A stretch of 64,000 nucleotides of DNA, taken from an uncultured Bacteroidales bacterium. GTDB taxonomy: Bacteria; Bacteroidota; Bacteroidia; Bacteroidales; Bacteroidaceae. The translations under genes were made by a program, and so were the position numbers. Below, piece after piece: positions 58,786 to 64,000 of this stretch. The DNA lies in the NCBI GenBank assembly GCA_902801485.1, contig CADCIP010000011.1, forward strand, positions 1 through 64,000, written 5' to 3'. Each line of letters begins with the position of its first letter. Position 1 is the first letter of the stretch. Below the pieces are notes generated by a model. It did no database searches, was not told the DNA's origin, and saw only the letters and a program-made list of their open reading frames with translations.

Positions 58786-60558
58786 ATGAAAACAAGAAAT
58801 TATCTTTTGCTTCTGCTATTGTTCGCTACACATAGCCTTTCCGCACAAGTGTCCCCCAACGGACGTATCAAGGTTGAAAAGTTCAATGACCATATTACCG
58901 TCAGCTATAAGCTAAGCGGGAAATGGCAGGAAATCTATACTGCTGAATTCGAGGGAATCGATGGCGGAGATACACGCAACATCAAGGAAGACTACACTAT
59001 GCTGGCTGGAAAACGTCTTCATTGCACAAACAAAGGAAAAGAATCCGTTTACTCTCTTCAGAGCGGAGGTGTGCTTCGTATTCGAGTGTTCAATGATGGA
59101 GTTGCCTTCCAAAAGGTGGGTCGAGAAAGTATGAACGATAACGCCGAAATTCCTATTCCCATCACTATACCTTATTATAATAGTTGGATGATGAACTGGA
59201 CCGATGGTGCTGAAGGTTTCTATCCCAAGAACCGCCAGTTGAAGGAGGGCGACCGCCTGTCATTCCCTGCCCTGTTTGAGTTCCCCAACAACGTTTTCGC
59301 ACTTCTCACCGAGGCCGATATCCATCATGACAATGCTGCCTCTTCTTTCTATAGCCTTGACGGAAAGAACAAGTTCAATATCGTAACCGACCAGAACGGG
59401 CAGTTTGCCCAACAGAGTTCCTGGAAGGTGATGATAATTGGTTCCTTGGCTGATGTGGTAGAAAGTACACTTGTGACAGACGTCAGTTGTCCCAGCAAGC
59501 TAACCGATACCAGTTGGATAGAGCCAGGTGTAGTTTCCTGGGTCTATTGGGCATACAATCACGGCAGCAACGACCTGAACATCATCAGGAAGTATGTTGA
59601 TATGGCAGCAACCTTGCACCTTCCGTATGTGCTCATAGATGCTGAGTGGGACGAGATGAAGGATGGGAAAACCGTAGTGGATGCAGTGAAATACGCCAAG
59701 GAGAAGGGCGTGAAGCCCATGATTTGGTACAACTCCAGTGTGGGTTGGATAAACGGTGCTCCAGGACCCAAGTTCCGACTGAACAAGCCCGAAGACCGAG
59801 AGAAGGAATTTGCCTGGTGTGAACAGATAGGAGTGGCAGGTGTAAAAATCGACTTCTTCAGCGGCGAGAACAATATGAATATGGCTTATTGTATCGACTT
59901 GATGGAATGTGCCGCCAAGCATCATCTGCTTGTAAATTTCCATGGGGCAACCGTTCCACGCGGTTGGCAGCGTACCTATCCTAATCTCTTGTCAACAGAA
60001 GGTGTATATGGTGCAGAATGGTATAATAATGTGGGTTCTTTCACAGACAAAGCAGCTTGCCATAATGCTACGTTGCCCTTCACTCGCAACGTCATTGGCC
60101 CGATGGACTATACCCCTTGTGCTTTCAGCGACTCGCAACATCCGCATATCACCACTCATGCGCACGAACTGGCTCTGACTGTGCTTTATGAAAGCGGCCT
60201 GCAACATCTTGCCGACCGCCCTGAGAGTTTCCTCAGCCAGCCTCAGGCCGTTCAGGACTTCTTATCTAAGTTGCCTGCTGCATGGGATGAGACCCGTCTG
60301 GTAAGTGGTTACCCTGGTGAGAGTGTTGTCATTGCTCGCCGTAGTGGCAAGACTTGGTACGTGGCAGGCATCAATGGTAGAGAGCAAGAATGCGAGTTCG
60401 ACCTTAGCCGTCTTCCCGCTATTGTCGGCAAGAAGCGTCAGGCCGATTGTTTCTTAGATGCCAACGAGGACCGCGCTTGGCAACTGTTGCCTCACACGGC
60501 CCTCCCTGTTTCTGTTCATTGCCGCGCCCGTGGCGGCTTCGTGTTGGTTGTTAACTAA
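58786..60558 (+). CDS. GH97 family glycoside hydrolase, probably retaining
   Basis: A 590-residue secreted enzyme (signal MKTRNYLLLLLLFATHSLSAQ). After the beta-sandwich domain the TIM barrel shows PYVLIDAEWD, KPMIWYNSSVGW, GVKIDFFSGENN (Asp of the retaining nucleophile type), NFHGATVPRGW and STEGVYGAEW. The Asp in KIDFF and the ENNMNM context match alpha-galactosidase-type GH97s more than the inverting SusB type, but the substrate is not certain. It is paralogous to the enzyme at 15788. It converges with the rubredoxin gene. Confidence 0.88.
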   Translation: MKTRNYLLLLLLFATHSLSAQVSPNGRIKVEKFNDHITVSYKLSGKWQEIYTAEFEGIDGGDTRNIKEDYTMLAGKRLHCTNKGKESVYSLQSGGVLRIRVFNDGVAFQKVGRESMNDNAEIPIPITIPYYNSWMMNWTDGAEGFYPKNRQLKEGDRLSFPALFEFPNNVFALLTEADIHHDNAASSFYSLDGKNKFNIVTDQNGQFAQQSSWKVMIIGSLADVVESTLVTDVSCPSKLTDTSWIEPGVVSWVYWAYNHGSNDLNIIRKYVDMAATLHLPYVLIDAEWDEMKDGKTVVDAVKYAKEKGVKPMIWYNSSVGWINGAPGPKFRLNKPEDREKEFAWCEQIGVAGVKIDFFSGENNMNMAYCIDLMECAAKHHLLVNFHGATVPRGWQRTYPNLLSTEGVYGAEWYNNVGSFTDKAACHNATLPFTRNVIGPMDYTPCAFSDSQHPHITTHAHELALTVLYESGLQHLADRPESFLSQPQAVQDFLSKLPAAWDETRLVSGYPGESVVIARRSGKTWYVAGINGREQECEFDLSRLPAIVGKKRQADCFLDANEDRAWQLLPHTALPVSVHCRARGGFVLVVN

Positions 60559-60585
60559 ACAAAAAGTTTCTTCCTGATAAATCTC

Positions 60586-60744
60586 TTAGACGGGGCTGAA
60601 TTCATCCTTGCCTACGCTGCATAGTGGGCAAACCCAGTCTTCGGGTAGGTCTTCAAAAGCCGTACCTGCGGGAATCCCATTGTCAGGATCACCTACTTCA
60701 GGGTCATACTCATATCCACATACATCACAAACATACTTTTTCAT
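60586..60744 (-). CDS. Rubredoxin
   Basis: A 52-residue protein read on the minus strand, [20 protein letters not shown]...[17 protein letters not shown]. The four iron ligands are C6, C9, C39 and C42 in CxxCG and CPxC. It carries one iron in an electron-transfer protein, typically for oxygen or peroxide detoxification. Its length is typical. The stop is 27 bases from the convergent GH97 stop. Confidence 0.97.
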   Translation of the reverse strand: MKKYVCDVCGYEYDPEVGDPDNGIPAGTAFEDLPEDWVCPLCSVGKDEFSPV

Positions 60745-60838
60745 ACATTCTCTTTTTTAGGGTGATACAATATGCTTACTATCTCTTATTTAACGGCAAC
60801 TTTTTTGCCATTTTGGAACATACGTTGTTGAGTTGCTG

Positions 60839-60846
60839 CAAATATA
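60839..60846 (-). promoter_or_regulatory. Possible -7 box of the rubredoxin gene
   Basis: Minus-strand TATATTTG fits TAnnTTTG, 95 bases before the start codon; no TTTG is present at the -33 position. Confidence 0.4.
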
Positions 60847-60941
60847 CAACTTTTCCCTAAAACTCCGTATTTATTTTATGTTTTTTTATAAAGGCAACAA
60901 TTATGTTTATAACGAAATGTCATGCCTGTGCTGCATTTAAA

Positions 60942-61592
60942 TCACTGTTTCAGTGGTGTGGTTCTTCGTCCGCGAGAGATTACCTGACCTTCTTCTTTGT
61001 CCGATGCTGATACGGCTATGCTGTCTGCAGCTATACTGTCTGCCATGAATTCACCATCGGAACGGGTGGCAGGTGCGTAATATCTGCCCCAGTTGTTACG
61101 TGCACCGTATCCATAGGAGTTTACGTAAGGCGTCCAGTCGTAATAATCTACAATCTTGTACAGGCGGAACGAAGTCCCCGAATAAGCAAATGTACCCGAG
61201 AGGTAATCGTTGGTCATGTGATAGTCGTTGATGCGCGTATCCAGCTCGTGGTCGTAGTCGTAAGTCAGATAGATTACGCCTCCTTCTATACTCCAACGGA
61301 AACTGTAGTACTGGTACTCGTAAGGCCCGTATTCGTAATAATCCACCTGTGTTCCCGACCCGTAACGGGCGCGGCTGTAGGCAGGAACGAAGGTTAAGTA
61401 GGTGTCGTAGCTGTCGAAGGTGTATTCGCGCCCGCTTCTGTCAACATAATTGTAATACATACCGAAGTCGCCTCTCCATTCGCCAGAGAGAACCATAGAC
61501 TGATTAACGTCTTCTATATATTGGCAGGAACTGAACAGCCAAGCTGATGCAATTGTGCTGAGTGCCATAAGGAAGTAATGTAAGCGTTTCAT
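60942..61592 (-). CDS. Tyr-rich lipoprotein
   Basis: A 216-residue lipoprotein (lipobox LFSSC, Cys about residue 23). The mature part is very rich in tyrosine, with beta-rich motifs such as MVLSGEWRGDFGMYYNY, DYYEYGPYEYQYYSF and LTYDYDHELDTRI, and a low-complexity end (DSIAADSIAVSASD). No family is recognised. A -7-like TATCTTTG lies 29 bases upstream. Confidence 0.6.
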   Translation of the reverse strand: MKRLHYFLMALSTIASAWLFSSCQYIEDVNQSMVLSGEWRGDFGMYYNYVDRSGREYTFDSYDTYLTFVPAYSRARYGSGTQVDYYEYGPYEYQYYSFRWSIEGGVIYLTYDYDHELDTRINDYHMTNDYLSGTFAYSGTSFRLYKIVDYYDWTPYVNSYGYGARNNWGRYYAPATRSDGEFMADSIAADSIAVSASDKEEGQVISRGRRTTPLKQ

Positions 61593-61620
61593 AACAGTAT
61601 GGTTTTAATGTTTAATGCTG

Positions 61621-61628
61621 CAAAGATA
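61621..61628 (-). promoter_or_regulatory. -7 box of the Tyr-rich lipoprotein gene
   Basis: Minus-strand TATCTTTG, 29 bases before the start codon; the -33 position reads TTCT. Confidence 0.45.
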
Positions 61629-61670
61629 CAGCATCCCAATTCAGAGGAGAAGGGAAATACGAGAAAACAG

Positions 61671-61688
61671 TATAGGATTTTTCCTATA
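61671..61688. terminator. Possible weak hairpin between lipoprotein and GH2 genes
   Basis: TATAGGA and TCCTATA form a 7-bp A+T-rich stem with a four-base loop, 15 bases past the GH2 stop. No clear T-run follows on the minus strand, so termination is uncertain. Confidence 0.35.
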
Positions 61689-61703
61689 TAGGGTAGGGGG
61701 AGC

Positions 61704-64000
61704 TTACTTTTTCACGGGAATGGTAATTTGTCCCTTCAGCTTACCTGCAGAGGCTTTTAGTGTGACAGCTCCTGCAGACTCATTGCTTTCGATAAGGCAG
61801 GACAACTTGCCGGCCATTACATGATGACGTGGCAGTTGGAAACGGTCCAGACAGGTCGGGTCGCCATTGGCAGCTGCACAGAAATGGCCTTCACCTTCCA
61901 CTTTGAAACTTACGAGATCCGAGGCATGAGGACATACATTACCGTCTTTGTCCACAACCTCTACGGTTATGTAGGCGATATCCAAACCATTAGCTTTCAA
62001 GGACTCACGATCTGTTGTAAGGCGTAGGTGATGTGGCTTACCGGCTGTGCGTATTGTCTTTGTGTCGGCCAATTTACCTGTTTCATCGTACGCCTTCACG
62101 GTAATTTCACCCGGTTCGTATTTTACATTGTCCCAGATAAATCTGTAACGGCGAAGCATAGCCAGTTTGTCTCCAGCCTTCTCTCTGGAAAGGCATTCTT
62201 CTTTGGTAAGTTTGTGCAGTCTTCCCATGCTTTCGCCGTTTACCAGCAGCTCACATTCCGGATAGTTGCTGTATGCCATCACAGGTGTTATTTCGCCTAT
62301 ACGACCAGGCCAAGTCCAATGGGGGAGTACATGTAACATCTTATGTGTGTGATTCCATACACTCTGATACAGGTAATACCTATCCTTGGGCAGTGAGGCC
62401 AGGTCGATGATACCGAAGAGGCTGCTATGATTGGGCCATCCGTTGGTGTCGTACGGGGTGGGCTCGCCCAAATAGTCAAATCCTGTCCATACGAACTGTC
62501 CCATATACCACTCGTTGTCGTCGGCCAGGGCAAAGTCCACATCGGGTATATTGCTCCAAAAGCATGCCTCGGTATCGTACCCGCTGCTTTGGTGGTCGTC
62601 GTACTGCTGACTTTTTTTCAGCTCTACAGGGAATTTATAAATGCCCCTGCTGCTGACAGTACTTGCTGTCTCACTGCCCAGAATGAAGCCTTGGGGGAGG
62701 CGTTTGTGTCCATCGGGGATAAGTTCGGTTCGGTAATTGAAACCGGGTATATCTAACAAGGCACCGAAACCGTTCCAAATGGTGGCATGGGCACGATCCA
62801 TACCAGCGGTTACCGGACGTGTGGGGTCCAGTTTGTGACAGATGTCCCTTAGCATGGCTGCTACCTTAGTTCCGCCCTTCTGAACCTGTGAAGGCACTTC
62901 GTTACCGATACTCCACATTACTACTGACGGATTGTTGCGATAGTGGCGTACCATATTCTCCATGTCTCGCTCGGCCCATTCGTTGAAGAAACGGTGATAC
63001 CCGCTGTCGCACTTGGCAACATCCCATTCGTCGAAGGGTTCTACCATCATCATGAAACCCATCTCGTCGCACAGTTCCACCAAGTCGGGTGCCGGCATGT
63101 TATGACTGGTTCGAATGGCATCGCACCCCATATCCTTTAGCAGTTGCAGTTGGTGACGCAACGCACTTTCATTAACGGCAGCCCCCAAAGGCCCGAGGTC
63201 GTGATGGTTGCAGACACCGCGGAACTGGCGTTTCTCTCCGTTCAGGAAGAATCCCTTTTCGGCAATGTATTCGATAGAGCGGATGCCCACTCGTTGCTGT
63301 TTGCTGTCCAACAGTTTACTGTCTTTCTCGACTTTGACATCAAGAAGATACAACTCGGGAGATTCGGGCGACCATAAGTGAGGATGCTCAACAGTGGTGT
63401 TCAGACGGAGGGGTATTCCCTCGTGGATTACTTGCTTCTTAATGGTTGAGGCAACGACCTTTCCTTTGTAGGAAAGCGTCATGGAAACAGTCAGTTCCTG
63501 CTCGTCTGCTCCCTCGATGCTAATGTCATTGGTCACTGTGGCATAGTCCTTCTTGATATGTGGTGTAGTCACATGCATTCCCCAAACAGGAATCCTGACG
63601 TCCGATTCCCACTCTATGAGGTGTACATTTCTGTAAATCCCAGCTCCCGGATACCAACGGCTGCTCTGCTCGCGGTTGTTCAGTCGGACAGCCAACACGT
63701 TGGCTTTCCCGTCCTTGTTCAGCAAAGCGGTAACATCAACAAAGAAGGAGTTGTATCCGCAGGGCCAGAAGATAGCCTTCTTGCCGTTTACATATACCAG
63801 GGCTTCGCTCATGGCGCCGTCGAAGAGGAGAGTTGCTCCTGTACCGGGTTTTGTGTCGAATGTCGTTCTATACCAACCCACACCGGCCCAGGGAAGTCCG
63901 CCGGAGCGCCCTGTATGCCACGTAGGCTTTTCTTCGCCGTTCTCTTTAATCATCACACACTGGATGTCGTTTTCGCGGTTAAACTCTTCGCCTATGGCCC
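61704..64000 (-). CDS. GH2 beta-galactosidase-like enzyme, 5' end outside the window
   Basis: At least 765 residues in frame to the right edge; the first codons and signal peptide are beyond it. Motifs of family GH2 are in order: WHTGRSGGLPWAGVGWYRTTF and a jelly-roll sugar-binding domain; NNREQSSRWYPGAGIYRNV; GVCNHHDLGPLG, RTSHNMPAP; acid/base in VVMWSIGNEVPSQ; nucleophile in ILGSETASTVSSRG. The last ~200 residues (PGEITVKAYDETGKLAD and DIAYITVEVVDKDGNV) look like DUF4982 and Ig-like domains. It hydrolyses beta-galactosides or related substrates. A GTG at 63956 is an internal codon, not the true start. Confidence 0.9.
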   Translation of the reverse strand, partial: AIGEEFNRENDIQCVMIKENGEEKPTWHTGRSGGLPWAGVGWYRTTFDTKPGTGATLLFDGAMSEALVYVNGKKAIFWPCGYNSFFVDVTALLNKDGKANVLAVRLNNREQSSRWYPGAGIYRNVHLIEWESDVRIPVWGMHVTTPHIKKDYATVTNDISIEGADEQELTVSMTLSYKGKVVASTIKKQVIHEGIPLRLNTTVEHPHLWSPESPELYLLDVKVEKDSKLLDSKQQRVGIRSIEYIAEKGFFLNGEKRQFRGVCNHHDLGPLGAAVNESALRHQLQLLKDMGCDAIRTSHNMPAPDLVELCDEMGFMMMVEPFDEWDVAKCDSGYHRFFNEWAERDMENMVRHYRNNPSVVMWSIGNEVPSQVQKGGTKVAAMLRDICHKLDPTRPVTAGMDRAHATIWNGFGALLDIPGFNYRTELIPDGHKRLPQGFILGSETASTVSSRGIYKFPVELKKSQQYDDHQSSGYDTEACFWSNIPDVDFALADDNEWYMGQFVWTGFDYLGEPTPYDTNGWPNHSSLFGIIDLASLPKDRYYLYQSVWNHTHKMLHVLPHWTWPGRIGEITPVMAYSNYPECELLVNGESMGRLHKLTKEECLSREKAGDKLAMLRRYRFIWDNVKYEPGEITVKAYDETGKLADTKTIRTAGKPHHLRLTTDRESLKANGLDIAYITVEVVDKDGNVCPHASDLVSFKVEGEGHFCAAANGDPTCLDRFQLPRHHVMAGKLSCLIESNESAGAVTLKASAGKLKGQITIPVKK

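Noticed and set aside
63954-63956. GTG as start of the GH2 gene
   Set aside because: The frame continues open with GH2-like sequence (GEEFNRENDIQ) to the window edge, so the true start is outside.

Overview
The window reads as a chromosomal segment of a Bacteroidales bacterium, most like Prevotella. The evidence is the promoter form (TTTG, a 19-base spacer, TAnnTTTG), BspA-type leucine-rich repeats, sorting-like C-termini ending in a Gly/Tyr-Ile...Lys motif, a DPP IV, a DUF2723 membrane protein, PepD, fasciclin lipoproteins, and saccharolytic GH43, GH97 (two), GH2 and DUF4838 proteins. No rRNA, tRNA, insertion sequence or CRISPR array was recognised.

Layout. 1-2.5 kb: accessory DNA with a VapBC-like antitoxin, a broken PIN toxin and an A+T-rich orphan gene, bracketed by an exact 60-bp direct repeat. 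2.6-5.1 kb: a secreted repeat protein, an ECF sigma factor and a small membrane partner, then a frameshifted secreted protein. 5.2-17.7 kb: GH43/FG-GAP enzyme, fasciclin lipoprotein, a very large alpha-2-macroglobulin-like protein with an embedded SusC-plug-like motif, and GH97. 17.9-25.4 kb: housekeeping genes (ridA, ilvA, pepD, tadA, yraN, birA, pyrH) and a DUF4838 protein. 25.4-27.6 kb: a second ECF sigma/anti-sigma operon with an outer-membrane barrel. 28.1-31.6 kb: a BspA-like LRR protein with dockerin-like repeats.

31.6-46 kb is a visibly A+T-richer accessory island and the most interesting part. Seven tightly packed minus-strand genes (44704 down to 32821) encode: a Ser/Thr kinase fused to BspA-type LRRs; a basic protein with a PD-(D/E)XK nuclease signature; a lipoprotein/transmembrane WG-repeat kinase paralogous to the first; a NADAR-like protein; a DarT-like ADP-ribosyltransferase fused to a von Willebrand A (MIDAS) domain; a PP2C-like phosphatase; and a macro-like + DUF1810 protein with an unknown C-terminus. 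This looks like a TerY-P-type phosphorylation triad (vWA, PP2C, kinase) in which the vWA protein carries a DNA ADP-ribosylating domain and the likely reversal enzymes are co-encoded. I infer a phosphorylation-gated ADP-ribosylation defence or stress system. A DUF1016/YhcG-like nuclease gene lies just upstream.

46.5-64 kb: serine acetyltransferase behind two tandem promoter repeats, an RlmL-like RNA methyltransferase overlapping a DPP IV gene, purD, membrane proteins including a DUF2723 (TMEM260-like) protein, a polysaccharide deacetylase, a QueG-like protein lacking three iron-sulfur cysteines, a second GH97, a rubredoxin, a Tyr-rich lipoprotein and the 3' part of a GH2 enzyme that runs off the right edge.

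Two non-coding themes recur: an ~80-bp promoter-bearing repeat (window start, 1.6 kb, 46.6 kb) and short tandem arrays, mostly of 7-bp units, between genes and once inside the serine acetyltransferase gene.
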